Source of the DNA: an uncultured Bacteroidota bacterium
GTDB lineage: Bacteria > Bacteroidota > Bacteroidia > B-17B0 > Aurantibacillaceae
NCBI GenBank assembly: GCA_937873155.1
Contig: CALMVZ010000010.1
Location: 248,001 to 312,000 of the forward strand
DNA length: 64,000 bases
Direction: 5' to 3'
Numbering within the stretch: the first letter of the stretch is position 1; every line of letters begins with the position of its first letter. This document shows positions 32,401-41,350 of this stretch, piece after piece. The notes beneath the pieces were generated by a model that had not been told where the DNA came from, did not search any database, and worked only from the letters and a program-made list of their open reading frames with translations. A program made the translations under genes and the position numbers.

Positions 32401-32870
32401 GCATTGAGTCGCTTGATACCGCTTTGAGGCGTAGATTTTCATTCAAGGAGATGTCTCCGAAATCGGAAATAATTAAAACGGAAGGTATATCCAAGGGTGT
32501 TGTTGAGGGTATAAATCTCGTAAGCCTTCTTGATAGAATAAACGAACGAATTGAAAAGCTAATCGACAAAGACCATAAAATTGGACATTCATATTTTATC
32601 AGTGTGAATTCATTGCCACAGTTAAAATTGGCGTTTAATGATAAAGTGATTCCTCTTTTAGAAGAGTATTTTTTTGGTGATTTTGGGAAAATAGGATTGG
32701 TATTAGGAAGTAGTTTCGTGAAAAAGGAAGTTAACGATTTCGACTTTGCTACGTTTACTGATTATGATTCACAAACCGAACAAGACCTGAAGCAACGAGC
32801 AGTTTACAAGATTAAACCTCATGCAGAATGGGATTTTAAAAGAATTTACGAAGCAAAACCAAAACAATAG
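29454..32870 (+). CDS. mcrB: McrB-like GTPase with EVE-type modified-base reader domains
   Basis: An 1138-aa AAA+ protein. Walker A FGPPGTGKTYHTISEA is near residue 634, IIDEINRGNVSSIFGELI is the Walker B/signature, and MNTADRSIESLDTALRRRF near 977 is the McrB hallmark. Residues about 460-620 form an EVE (PUA-like) domain (SYWIFQANPTKVYRIVDAL, KKGDKVILWVTGEIAGVYALA). A further PUA-like insert lies in the AAA domain (GDYVVISNGNSYIRALGKV), and residues 200-300 may hold a third. The EVE part replaces the standard McrB recognition domain and should bind modified cytosine or another base. Partner of McrC, with which it overlaps by one base. Confidence 0.87.
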   Translation: MAWKLDPNTEKQWKPIISGLYELLYNNKEKVKSLPGFEYVKDLGVLDFPSIGEARKFEVSYKGTGYALYIHFYNRDNGNCLAITNELNGRNLLHLVLDSYLEGTPSGTRIWHDGKITGIANLTSEKLITYVKRKEPSLIKTEPDYGDYVEFGIVDEKEKLSFSNPKILKLFSNLILFGILRHEIKKDFKAEDFEEDDINAESDKKFLLVNITWNSKDWQETSEDKSNHRHVVGGGVPHESWNFDFNNPRNTEDFIYGYAQFTNTPTRVKGDNNLLIFYSQNKIVGFYGKAKIISEAVEVNEVESYNLIGSRPLCVLLNNKIDDAKEKGYLEDKQRVGQTGFTYLEKESTIEKILNEAINLNPDKKKILESIKDWAFNNSRRYTPEEIKEMFTSYLNERGPQSSDKYISSIEGKVSEWCRKHKFVGETVYEKYLPTEVDEMFNKLGDLEDIRINKNTFFTPMNWYRDFCDDLAAKGTNVSYWIFQANPTKVYRIVDALKAGVLNSWMVNQYSKEIKKGDKVILWVTGEIAGVYALATITSDISIFNNEEEREYYIDKSQITPSERVSLRMDHNLVARPIFKEEVLNNSNLSDLNQGRAGTNFPATKLQYETILHLINSKPMDSNNHNPLNQILFGPPGTGKTYHTISEAIKIVDSKYYEANSQNREKLQERFNELLIKDWVNPSGQIAFCTFHQSFSYEDFVEGIKPKTTKTQQVYYEIEDGIFKSICRHADAINNAKSLVKDNLISFSQAEFNTAIFYKVSLGDSTKAEDKEIYNYCINNNCIAIGFGDGIDFSGKDETEVNEIVAENKLDAYTASQINYFKNYLKVGDYVVISNGNSYIRALGKVTGEYEFKENGEIRYDHFRNVEWLFSDRDIPVNEFYSKGLQQKTIYKLKSEFIIPEFFVRETKRAEVKDEQKNFVIIIDEINRGNVSSIFGELITLIEPTKRATCPEELSVVLPYSKTQFKVPSNVFVVGTMNTADRSIESLDTALRRRFSFKEMSPKSEIIKTEGISKGVVEGINLVSLLDRINERIEKLIDKDHKIGHSYFISVNSLPQLKLAFNDKVIPLLEEYFFGDFGKIGLVLGSSFVKKEVNDFDFATFTDYDSQTEQDLKQRAVYKIKPHAEWDFKRIYEAKPKQ

Positions 32871-34114
32871 TGGCAAGATTAATTCAGATATTTGAGCATG
32901 AACGTTTAACTCTTTTAAAAAATGAAAGAGGTGAATGTTTATTCCCTAATGAATTAGCGAAACTCTATGAGTTCAATGACCGAAACGACAACCAATATTT
33001 TACCGGAATAAGAGACGGTATAAAATTCACAAATTATGTAGGAGTCATTCAGATTGGGGGATTAACCATTGAAATATTGCCAAAGGCTGATAAAAAGAAG
33101 TCATCTGATAAAGCGGAATACGAGAAATGGCGTAACGCTTTATTAAGTATGCTTGCCATCTGCCGAAAGATAAAAGTGGATTCTGTTTCTGAAGCAAGTC
33201 TTAACAAAAGATATCATTCCCTTTTGGAAATGTATTTTGAAATTTTCTTGGATGAAGTTTCGGGGTTGCTGAGAAAAGGGCTAATTAAAAAGTATCACAA
33301 CGAGTCTTCTAATACTCCTGCTTTAAAGGGCAGAATAGAATTTGCAAGAAATATTCAGCAAAATCTTATTCATAAAGAGCGTTTTTATACTACTCACCAA
33401 GTTTATGATTACGAACACGTCATTAATCAAATACTATTGAAAGCCTTATCAATCCTGTCAAAAATCGTAACCAATTCCAATTTGAAGGATCGTATCTCTC
33501 GTATTAAATTGGATTTTCCTGAAATTAAAGAGATTCAAATTACCAAAATTCATTTCGATCAGTTGAATGAATCGAGAAAAACTATACCGTACAGCGAAGC
33601 AATTAAAATTGCAAAGATGATTATTCTAAACTATTCTCCTGACATTAAAAACGGTCAGGAAAATATGCTTGCCCTTCTGTTTGATATGAATAAACTGTGG
33701 GAGGAATACGTTTATAGAATGTTACAAAGGAATAAGCCGGATAACGTTTCTGTTGATTTTCAAAACTCTCAAAAATTTTGGGAGGGAAAAACTATTCGAC
33801 CTGATATTGTTGTTACAAAGAGAGGAAATGATAAAACAGAAACATTTGTAATCGATACTAAGTGGAAAGTGATTGACTATCGAAATCCATCCGATGACGA
33901 TTTAAAACAGATGTATGCTTACAATATTTATTGGGACTCAGGCAAAAGTATGCTTTTGTATCCAAAGATTCAGGAGTACCCCGAATCATTCGGAACTTTC
34001 CACAAAGGAAGAGTTGATGGCAATGCGTGTAAGCTGGGCTTCATAAATGTTTTGGACGATGCAGGAAAGCTTGACTACGGAATAGGTAAAGTGATTTTAG
34101 AAAAATTGAATTAA
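32870..34114 (+). CDS. mcrC: McrC-like nuclease subunit
   Basis: A 414-aa protein started by GTG at 32870, overlapping the mcrB stop by one base (TAGTG). The N-terminal part (IQIGGLTIEILPKAD) is the McrC beta domain that docks on the McrB ring. The C-terminal nuclease has RPDIVVTKRG and, after 15 residues, FVIDTKWK, the PD-(D/E)xK core of the DUF2357/McrC family, with LKQMYAYNIYW behind it. It cuts DNA when the McrB hexamer translocates after binding modified bases. Confidence 0.9.
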   Translation: MARLIQIFEHERLTLLKNERGECLFPNELAKLYEFNDRNDNQYFTGIRDGIKFTNYVGVIQIGGLTIEILPKADKKKSSDKAEYEKWRNALLSMLAICRKIKVDSVSEASLNKRYHSLLEMYFEIFLDEVSGLLRKGLIKKYHNESSNTPALKGRIEFARNIQQNLIHKERFYTTHQVYDYEHVINQILLKALSILSKIVTNSNLKDRISRIKLDFPEIKEIQITKIHFDQLNESRKTIPYSEAIKIAKMIILNYSPDIKNGQENMLALLFDMNKLWEEYVYRMLQRNKPDNVSVDFQNSQKFWEGKTIRPDIVVTKRGNDKTETFVIDTKWKVIDYRNPSDDDLKQMYAYNIYWDSGKSMLLYPKIQEYPESFGTFHKGRVDGNACKLGFINVLDDAGKLDYGIGKVILEKLN

Positions 34115-34124
34115 AAATATTAAA

Positions 34125-36170
34125 ATGGGGAAATCAGTAAATATTCAGGTTGCAAAGGATCACCTTGAGAGGTTGACAAAGGCGAATGGCACTACCGCTT
34201 TAATGGAATTGATTTGGAATAGCCTTGATGCTGATTCTAAGAACATACGCATTAAGACTTTTGATGGTTCATTAGGAATTAATCAAATCGTCATTGAAGA
34301 TGATGGTAATGGCATCAATTACAAAGAGGCTGAAAATGTATTCGGCACACTTGGGGGGTCTGCTAAAAAGATTAAAAGAATAAGTCCAGGGGGTAGAAAA
34401 TTGCACGGAGAAGAAGGAAAAGGAAGATTCAAAGGATTGGCTTTAGGCGATTTGGTGAAATTTGAAAGTATATTCAGAGATAACGGCTCTTGCAAATACT
34501 TTGATATTAAAGTTGATGCAAATCATATTCAGGGTGCAGAATTGAGCGATTTAAAAACAGCAAAAGGTGGTGAAACCAAAACTGGCGTTAAAGTAACCAT
34601 TAACAATATTAATCAAGAGAACTCTTCAATTATTTCAACTCAAAAAATAGTTCATCAAATTGAAGAAAAACTTGCAGTATATTATTTAGCATACCCGGAT
34701 TTTAACATTGTTATTAATAATAAAAAGCTTGACTTTGAGCGTTTCATTACAAATAAATTTGAAGACAGTTTTAAAGTCCAACCTGAAGATGGTAGTCCTG
34801 AAATAGAATTTAAAGTAAGAATTCTTGAGTGGTCAATCCAAAATGAAAGAAACATTTTTCTTTGCAATCAAGCTGGAATAAGTTATACCGAAGTTCCTTT
34901 AAGAATTAAAGCTCCATCGTTTAACATTTCAGTTTATTTGCTGAGTGACTATATTGAAGAATTACAGAAGTCCGGCAATATAGCCTTTGGAGAAAATGAA
35001 ATTATCCTGCGACCTGCTCTTGAGGGTGCAAGGGATATGGCAAGAAAATATGTTAGAGAAAGGCTGCATGAAAATGCTCGTGAATTTATTGATGAGGCAA
35101 AAAAGGAAGGTATTTATCCCTATGAAGGAAAGCCAAAAACTGAAGTTGAGACTGTTCAACGTAAAGTGTTTGATATTTTGGCATTGAACATTAACGAATT
35201 TGTCCCAAAGTTTTCTGAACAAGAGAAGGCAAATAAGAAACTAACATTTAGTCTTGTTAAAGAGGCGTTAGAATCCGACAGCAAATCTTTACATAAGATA
35301 ATTGCTGAAGCAATTAACCTTCCAAAGGAAAAGCAGGATGAATTAGCTGAAATTCTTGAAAATACTTCTCTTGCCGATATTACAACTACTATTAAGGAAG
35401 TAACGGATAGGCTTAGAATTTTATATGAATTGAAAATTATTCTTTTCGATCCTAAATTGCGTAAGAAAATTCTTGAAAGAAAACATTTGCATCAAATTGT
35501 CAAGCATAATACATGGATTTTTAGTGATGATTATTCCTTGGGCGCAGAAGATGTTAATTTAAAAAATGTATTAAAAACTCATTTGCAATTCTTAGGAAGA
35601 ACCGATTTTCAAGCTGTAGTAGATGAAGAAAGTAATGACGATCTAAAGGATATCCCGGACATCTGCCTCTATAAACAATTTCCAAGAGGCAAGGCAGGTC
35701 ATTTTGAAAATCTCGTGGTAGAATTGAAAAGGCCAACAAAACACTCTGGTTCGGATGAGTTGGATCAGGTTAAGAAATATGCTCAAGCCATTTCTGCTGA
35801 TGGGAGGTTCGATACAAAAAAGACCGAATGGACAGTTGTATTACTTGTTACAGAAATGGAAGCCTCATTGGAGTTTGAATATGAGCAAGAAGGCAGACCG
35901 CTTGGCCAAATAATTAAGAAAAAGAACATGACTGTTTTGGTCAAGAAATGGATTGATGTAATTACGGACGCAGAAGCGAGGTATCAATACTTAAAGGAAA
36001 AACTTAATTATTCTATCAGCCATGATGAGGCAGGGATAACACTTTTAAAGAAAAAATATTCGGAGTACCTACCTGAAGCAGAAGACTCAAAAAAGAAAAC
36101 AGGAAAAAAGAAAACTGCTTCAACTCCCAAAAAGAAAACAAAGAAAAAAGTGGTTAAAGCAAAAAAGTAA
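34125..36170 (+). CDS. GHKL-type ATPase fused to a PD-(D/E)xK-like nuclease motif
   Basis: A 681-aa protein. The N-terminus is a GHKL/MORC-type ATPase: N-box LMELIWNSLDADS, G1 IEDDGNGI, and GRKLHGEEGKGRFKG as the ATP lid. A helical middle follows. Residues about 505-590 hold IPDICLYKQFP and, about 15 residues on, FENLVVELKRP, then LDQVKKYAQAI, a PD-x-ELK pattern as in type II-like nucleases. The last 30 residues are Lys-rich. GHKL ATPases clamp DNA; with the nuclease motif this would be an ATP-gated nuclease. It starts 10 bp after mcrC and belongs to the same defence set; no named system was matched to it. Confidence 0.75.
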   Translation: MGKSVNIQVAKDHLERLTKANGTTALMELIWNSLDADSKNIRIKTFDGSLGINQIVIEDDGNGINYKEAENVFGTLGGSAKKIKRISPGGRKLHGEEGKGRFKGLALGDLVKFESIFRDNGSCKYFDIKVDANHIQGAELSDLKTAKGGETKTGVKVTINNINQENSSIISTQKIVHQIEEKLAVYYLAYPDFNIVINNKKLDFERFITNKFEDSFKVQPEDGSPEIEFKVRILEWSIQNERNIFLCNQAGISYTEVPLRIKAPSFNISVYLLSDYIEELQKSGNIAFGENEIILRPALEGARDMARKYVRERLHENAREFIDEAKKEGIYPYEGKPKTEVETVQRKVFDILALNINEFVPKFSEQEKANKKLTFSLVKEALESDSKSLHKIIAEAINLPKEKQDELAEILENTSLADITTTIKEVTDRLRILYELKIILFDPKLRKKILERKHLHQIVKHNTWIFSDDYSLGAEDVNLKNVLKTHLQFLGRTDFQAVVDEESNDDLKDIPDICLYKQFPRGKAGHFENLVVELKRPTKHSGSDELDQVKKYAQAISADGRFDTKKTEWTVVLLVTEMEASLEFEYEQEGRPLGQIIKKKNMTVLVKKWIDVITDAEARYQYLKEKLNYSISHDEAGITLLKKKYSEYLPEAEDSKKKTGKKKTASTPKKKTKKKVVKAKK

Positions 36171-36203
36171 TGGATTTTCAACCAACGATTAATATTTGTA
36201 AAA

Positions 36204-39200
36204 TTGAACAAGTCTTTAGATAAAATAGGTGCTTATGATAGGGTTAGCGAAATAACCGAGACTAACAATGCCTATTTATTTGATGTACAAGGACCGGATG
36301 CAAAAGTATATTTCGCAAAGGTTCCGAAAAACTTGGACGCGAGTAGTTCTGCCGCAAGGCAATTTAGTTCTGTTGCCCGTCATTTAAAAAAAATCAATAG
36401 CGAGTATATTAATAAGGTTATCGATTCAGGAGATGAGGAGAGTGCAGGATTCTATTTTATGATTTTAGAAAAAATCGAAGGTGCAAGAACATTAGAACAG
36501 TACGCTAAAGATGAAACAGAAGCAACGGTTAAGCACCTAAAATATATTTTACAGATATGGTACAACTGTTCTGAAGCACTTGATATTGCCGCCTCTAAAA
36601 ACATCTTTCACAAAGACCTTCACCCACGCAATATTCTTATAGATTCCGAAAGCAAACCCGTTATTATTGATTTTGGCATCTCGTTACTTGAGCATACCAT
36701 CTCTAAAAAAAGGTTGGAGAATGAATTTAGTACAAAATTTTCTGCGCCTGAATTTATAAAGAAGGAAGAGTCTCGACTCCAATGTCGTACAGATTTTTAT
36801 TCACTTTCATTGTCCATGATGTACTTGCTACTTGGACACACTCTATTTTATGAGGACGAAAACAACGAAACACGTTTGAATAAAATAGTGGATTTGTACA
36901 AACCATACATTTCTCAGGCAGGTCTCGATGCATTCAAAGAGCTATTCAGAAAATCCTTTCACTCCGATCCCAACCAAAGATATTTTAGATACTCCGAATT
37001 AAGAGACGCAATAAATAACCTCTTTGAAGTTATAAATCATACCCCGGAGAAGCCTTTAGCATTACATTTTGACACAACTGATTCTGTAGAAGAATTTATT
37101 CGTGAAATAAATATAGATGGAGTTTCAATAGCTGTAAACGAACTACGCCATATTCAAACTAAAAATATTGTCGCAAAACTTGCTTCGAAACATTTTTTGG
37201 CAAATTCTTGTTTCTTTTCAAATAGAGGTAATTGTCTTGAAGTTCGTGGTCTAAAGAAAATTGACAGTTTAGAAGAGAATGAAATAAAAAACCATACTTG
37301 GGTTTTGACCAAGGGAACGCAACTCGTTGGAATAAATTTTGTTTCAAAAAAGCCTATTGAGGCTACCATTTCGGACAATTACGATGTTTTTAATCTACTG
37401 GAAAAATTATTTATCGATAAGCGTGATACTACACGGTCTTCATTGCCTAAAAATTCAAGAGAGATTTTAAAGACATATTTGACCTTATTGAATGAAGAAA
37501 TAAATTACTTAAGAAACGATGCCTTTAAGGTGAAGTATTCGGGATTTGAAATCAACGCTTCAAATGAAGGCTGCTTCAAAATTATTCCTGATGAAAAAAC
37601 ATCAACGGAGCAAGTAAATAATTTTCTAAAACGATCTCAAGCATCATTCCGGAAGGGAACTGAAATTGTTTTAAACGCAAGTGAAGATGAGCAAGGATTA
37701 AAATCAAAGCAAAACGTTGGATACAGTACAAAGTACGACCACAAACAGAATTTATTGTTTATAAAAGATTTCCCAATAGCTAAAAAGGAAGAAATAGCTC
37801 AGAAGGGGTATTTAATTGAGGATACTTCTTTAATGGAAATTCAATTTAAGAGACAAATTAATGCAATCAAAAATTTTGAGAATGACAACGTCACAAATTC
37901 AGAGCTAAGGAAATACCTTTTTCAACCTGAAAATCTCCATAAATTAGCAAATGATGTCGGGGATTTGATTGCTGAACTTAAGGTAATTTCAACTGATAAA
38001 AATGGGGATGAAGTCCAATTTCAGGATGCACAAAAGTTTGCGATTCTAAAATCTTTATACCGTCCACCTATTACTTTAATTCAAGGGCCTCCTGGGACTG
38101 GTAAAACAACAGTAATAACTGAAATCATTCGGCAGATTTTAGCGAAAGATAGGCAAGCCAAAATATTAATTACTTCTCAAACTAATTTAGCAGTTGACAA
38201 TGTCCTCTCTAAAATGGTTAATGTTGATGGTATCAGTTTTATTCGTTTAGGCAGAAATATTGACGATGATATTATTGATAAACATTCTTTTGGCAAGAAA
38301 TTAAATCTATGGGCGAGAAAAACAAAAGGGAATTGCGAAAGGAATTTTATAGAGCAAAAACAAAAAACAACTTCTAAAGAAACTAACTTATCTCCTTTTT
38401 TGAATGCAATTTTACAGGAGATAAACAAAAAGCAAAGTTGGGATGTCACCAAAAAATATTTAAAGCAAGTTTTGACCGGAGCATTCGCAAAGGGGTTTGA
38501 GAGCCTTTCTGATTTCACTGAAAGCAAAGCCCTCTTTGAGAAAGAGTTGGCAAAATATCTCGGAGAACAGCACATCTATTTGAATAAGTTGGATCTACTT
38601 AAAAGAAAATGGATTTCAATTTTATCAAATATTGAAAACAAAGACGAACTTAAATCCAAATTCATCTCAAGTATAAATATTGTAGGAGCGACAGCTAATC
38701 ACATTGCAGCAGGAATGTATCGCGATTTCAAATTTGAATTTGACTATGTCATAATGGACGAGGCAGCTAAAGCTACCCCTGCGGAAACATTAGTGCCAAT
38801 TAACATGGCACATAATTTAATTTTAGTAGGAGACCATGAACAACTGCCCCCATTAGTTACAGCAACCGAAGCTGTAAAAAAGCAGGTGGAAGCCAAACTT
38901 AACAATGAGGGCGAAATGGTCGATTTTGACAAGGTTTACTACGATCAACCAAGTCTATTTCAAATAATGTACGATGGCTCTCCTGAAGAGTATAAGGAAA
39001 TGTTGAATTTGCAATTTCGTATGCCGAAACAGATTGGAGATATAATTTCAGCTTACGTTTATAATAATAGATTAAAATCAGGAGAAAAAAGTGGTCGACC
39101 ACACAACATAAAACTTAAGGCTACCACCTCTATGTTTATGTGTGATATAAATAAATTCCCTGATAGGTTTCATAAAATAGATGCCATTGGAAAGTCCTCC

Positions 39201-39710
39201 TATAATCCTGTAAGTGCAAAAGTGATTATTCAGATACTTACAAAGCTCGATAGTCTTACGGAACTATTTGTGGATAAGGAAAAAGAAAAGGGATATGAAA
39301 TTGGCGTTATTACTGGGTACGGGAAGCAGGCGGAATATTTGTCAAATGAAATTGAAAGCGCCTACTTCAAAAATATTTCATTAAATCATAACCTTACAAT
39401 TGCTACAGTAGATAGTTTTCAGGGTTCTGAAAAGGATATAATCATATACGACATTGTTAGAAGTGCAAAGACTAAAGACAATACAGGTTTGGGATTTCTG
39501 GAAATGCCAAACCGAATCAATGTTGCTCTAACGAGGGTAAGAAGACTGCAAATTATTGTTGGGGATGCAGATTATATTTTAAATGTTAGCCCAAGTATTA
39601 GGTGGATAAATAATAATCCACAAAAACCATTATTATTGAAAGAGGTTGTTTCACATCTTCATAAAGCGGGTTTTATTTATGACAACTTAAACGATATCTT
39701 TTATGAATAA
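36204..39710 (+). CDS. Ser/Thr kinase - SF1 helicase fusion (Mokosh MkoA-like)
   Basis: A 1168-aa protein with a TTG start (36204). Residues 1-280 form a eukaryotic-type protein kinase: VYFAKVPK (beta-3 Lys), HKDLHPRNILI near 136 (catalytic loop) and IIDFGIS (DFG). Residues about 620-1130 form a UPF1-like (COG1112) SF1 helicase: Walker A IQGPPGTGKTT near 628, VIMDEAAKATPAETL near 850, VGDHEQLPP, TVDSFQGSEKDIIIYD and RINVALTRVRR. A kinase joined to a COG1112 helicase and followed by a PLD gene is the known layout of Mokosh type I anti-phage systems. It overlaps the PLD gene by 8 bp. Confidence 0.83.
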   Translation: MNKSLDKIGAYDRVSEITETNNAYLFDVQGPDAKVYFAKVPKNLDASSSAARQFSSVARHLKKINSEYINKVIDSGDEESAGFYFMILEKIEGARTLEQYAKDETEATVKHLKYILQIWYNCSEALDIAASKNIFHKDLHPRNILIDSESKPVIIDFGISLLEHTISKKRLENEFSTKFSAPEFIKKEESRLQCRTDFYSLSLSMMYLLLGHTLFYEDENNETRLNKIVDLYKPYISQAGLDAFKELFRKSFHSDPNQRYFRYSELRDAINNLFEVINHTPEKPLALHFDTTDSVEEFIREINIDGVSIAVNELRHIQTKNIVAKLASKHFLANSCFFSNRGNCLEVRGLKKIDSLEENEIKNHTWVLTKGTQLVGINFVSKKPIEATISDNYDVFNLLEKLFIDKRDTTRSSLPKNSREILKTYLTLLNEEINYLRNDAFKVKYSGFEINASNEGCFKIIPDEKTSTEQVNNFLKRSQASFRKGTEIVLNASEDEQGLKSKQNVGYSTKYDHKQNLLFIKDFPIAKKEEIAQKGYLIEDTSLMEIQFKRQINAIKNFENDNVTNSELRKYLFQPENLHKLANDVGDLIAELKVISTDKNGDEVQFQDAQKFAILKSLYRPPITLIQGPPGTGKTTVITEIIRQILAKDRQAKILITSQTNLAVDNVLSKMVNVDGISFIRLGRNIDDDIIDKHSFGKKLNLWARKTKGNCERNFIEQKQKTTSKETNLSPFLNAILQEINKKQSWDVTKKYLKQVLTGAFAKGFESLSDFTESKALFEKELAKYLGEQHIYLNKLDLLKRKWISILSNIENKDELKSKFISSINIVGATANHIAAGMYRDFKFEFDYVIMDEAAKATPAETLVPINMAHNLILVGDHEQLPPLVTATEAVKKQVEAKLNNEGEMVDFDKVYYDQPSLFQIMYDGSPEEYKEMLNLQFRMPKQIGDIISAYVYNNRLKSGEKSGRPHNIKLKATTSMFMCDINKFPDRFHKIDAIGKSSYNPVSAKVIIQILTKLDSLTELFVDKEKEKGYEIGVITGYGKQAEYLSNEIESAYFKNISLNHNLTIATVDSFQGSEKDIIIYDIVRSAKTKDNTGLGFLEMPNRINVALTRVRRLQIIVGDADYILNVSPSIRWINNNPQKPLLLKEVVSHLHKAGFIYDNLNDIFYE

Positions 39711-41151
39711 GTGGCATAATAATAAACATAATAAGAAAAAGGATTCCGGAAAGAAGCCCTTCCAAGCCTCTCGTAACCCTAAAGTGGTTTTTAAAAAGCA
39801 AAAGGATCAGTCTAAATCTTCTCAACTTTTTGAAAAATATAAGGATGATTTTGGGGACGAATATTCTCTAAATGATATTATCGAGATTGGCTATCCCTTA
39901 ATCGAAACAAATATTGATATAATCTCGTCCGGCAAACCAAGTGATATACTTCAGGAAATTCATATTCTATTAATTGAATTAGTTAATACTGGATTAGACT
40001 CTAAAGAATCTCTATCTCATTTTCTTGGAGTAACCGAGAATGATTTTGTTATTGACGAATTGTACGCTTTGTTGGAAAATGGGATTCTTGCTATTTCAGA
40101 GGATCAGAAGTACAGGGTCACTACAAAAGGAGAAGTATTTTTGCAAGAGAAGAAATTTATTCCTGTTACAACACAAGAAGATTTCACTTTTTATATAGAC
40201 GGTTTTACAAAGGAGATTCTGGCAGAAGCTCCTTCGACAACATCAAATACTGCTAATAGATTGCTTTCAACAATAAAGGTAGATTTTGACTTTATTCAAG
40301 AGGAATGGATGCACATTAATCTCTGTTTTACAAAGATTAATTCGGGAGATAAGGAAATTGTTGATTTAGCAAATTATAAGAGGAGTATGAATTACAGAAA
40401 AGAATTGTTTCAAAAATTCTTTGTGCTTATTTATTACCCTAAAGATAATTCCGGCAAAAAAATTCAATTGAAAGTTTACAACAACGATTTTAAATTACTT
40501 AAAAAACAAACGGACACCATCAGTAATTTATTTGCTTCAAACAAATTCTTATTTGACTTCTCAAGCGAATTAGGAGAGGCAGAAGTATATAAAAAGCAGT
40601 TTCTTGATACATCTACGGAAATAAAAGACGACAAACTCTCCGGAAAGTATCAGGATATTTCAACATTTGAACATAAAGCACTTATTAAGGATGCATTAAT
40701 GACTGCTGAGTTAGCAGTATATATTGAAAGTCCTTGGATCAGAAGAGCGACAATGGAATACATTCCTGCAATGGATTTCTTTTTGAGAAAGAAAGGAACA
40801 AAACTTTTCATTTCGTATGGTATCGATTCACGTTCGCAAAATGCTCCGCACCCTGAGACTTTTGCTGAGATTGAAAAATTGAAAATAAAATACCCTAACC
40901 GAATAGTAATGATTAGCCTTCCTGACCATTTTAAATCAAAATTTCCAAACCGAAACGGAAGTCATAGAAAACTATTAATTAAAGACTTTGACTACTACAT
41001 AAAAGGAAGTTATAATTGGCTTTCTTATGGCGGTAATGAAACAGCGAATTATGCTGTTGAGGAGGGCACGCAGTTTTTTAGCAATGTAAAAGAGTTTTGG
41101 AAAAAAGTGTTTGAAGATTACAAGTTCGATTTGGAACTACTCGACTTTTAA
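39703..41151 (+). CDS. PLD-family nuclease (Mokosh MkoB-like)
   Basis: A 482-aa protein. A basic N-terminus (NKHNKKKDSGKK) is followed by a winged-helix-like middle (SLSHFLGVTENDFVIDELYALLENGILA). Residues about 330-470 form a PLD-like domain: HKALIKDALMTAELAVYIES, then GSHRKLLIKDFDYYIKGSYNWLSYG with an HxK motif near 420. It is the likely nuclease of the kinase-helicase upstream, with which its start overlaps by 8 bp. Only one clear HxK copy is seen, so it would act as a dimer. Confidence 0.8.
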   Translation: MNKWHNNKHNKKKDSGKKPFQASRNPKVVFKKQKDQSKSSQLFEKYKDDFGDEYSLNDIIEIGYPLIETNIDIISSGKPSDILQEIHILLIELVNTGLDSKESLSHFLGVTENDFVIDELYALLENGILAISEDQKYRVTTKGEVFLQEKKFIPVTTQEDFTFYIDGFTKEILAEAPSTTSNTANRLLSTIKVDFDFIQEEWMHINLCFTKINSGDKEIVDLANYKRSMNYRKELFQKFFVLIYYPKDNSGKKIQLKVYNNDFKLLKKQTDTISNLFASNKFLFDFSSELGEAEVYKKQFLDTSTEIKDDKLSGKYQDISTFEHKALIKDALMTAELAVYIESPWIRRATMEYIPAMDFFLRKKGTKLFISYGIDSRSQNAPHPETFAEIEKLKIKYPNRIVMISLPDHFKSKFPNRNGSHRKLLIKDFDYYIKGSYNWLSYGGNETANYAVEEGTQFFSNVKEFWKKVFEDYKFDLELLDF

Positions 41152-41182
41152 TAATATAGCAAAAGCATTAAAGACAATTTTT

Positions 41183-41350
41183 ATGAGTGATTTAAAAACC
41201 GAAGTAGTTAATTCAGCAAAACTCACTATTACCTACGATACATCCCGAAACAAAGGATCAAATGATTTTTCCAACTTACAGGATTTAAAAAAGTGGTTAG
41301 ATAAAAATCCTCTTGTTGCGGAGAAGTTAGGATATACCAAAAAGAAATAA
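41183..41350 (+). CDS. Small protein at the end of the defence island, 55 aa
   Basis: Unrecognised. Starts at the ATG at 41183 (MSDLKTEVVNSAKLTITYD); the frame continues upstream but only over the PLD gene. Residues 1-20 look like strands, 30-45 a helix (SNLQDLKKWLDKNPLVAEKLG), and the end is KKK. It lies 31 bp after the PLD gene. Could be an accessory or regulatory partner of the last two genes, or belong to the element. Confidence 0.5.
   Translation: MSDLKTEVVNSAKLTITYDTSRNKGSNDFSNLQDLKKWLDKNPLVAEKLGYTKKK

Noticed and set aside
34125-36170. MutL or histidine kinase as identity of the GHKL protein
   Set aside because: The N-box/G1 arrangement fits GHKL in general, but no phospho-acceptor His, transmembrane part or MutL C-terminal motif is present.
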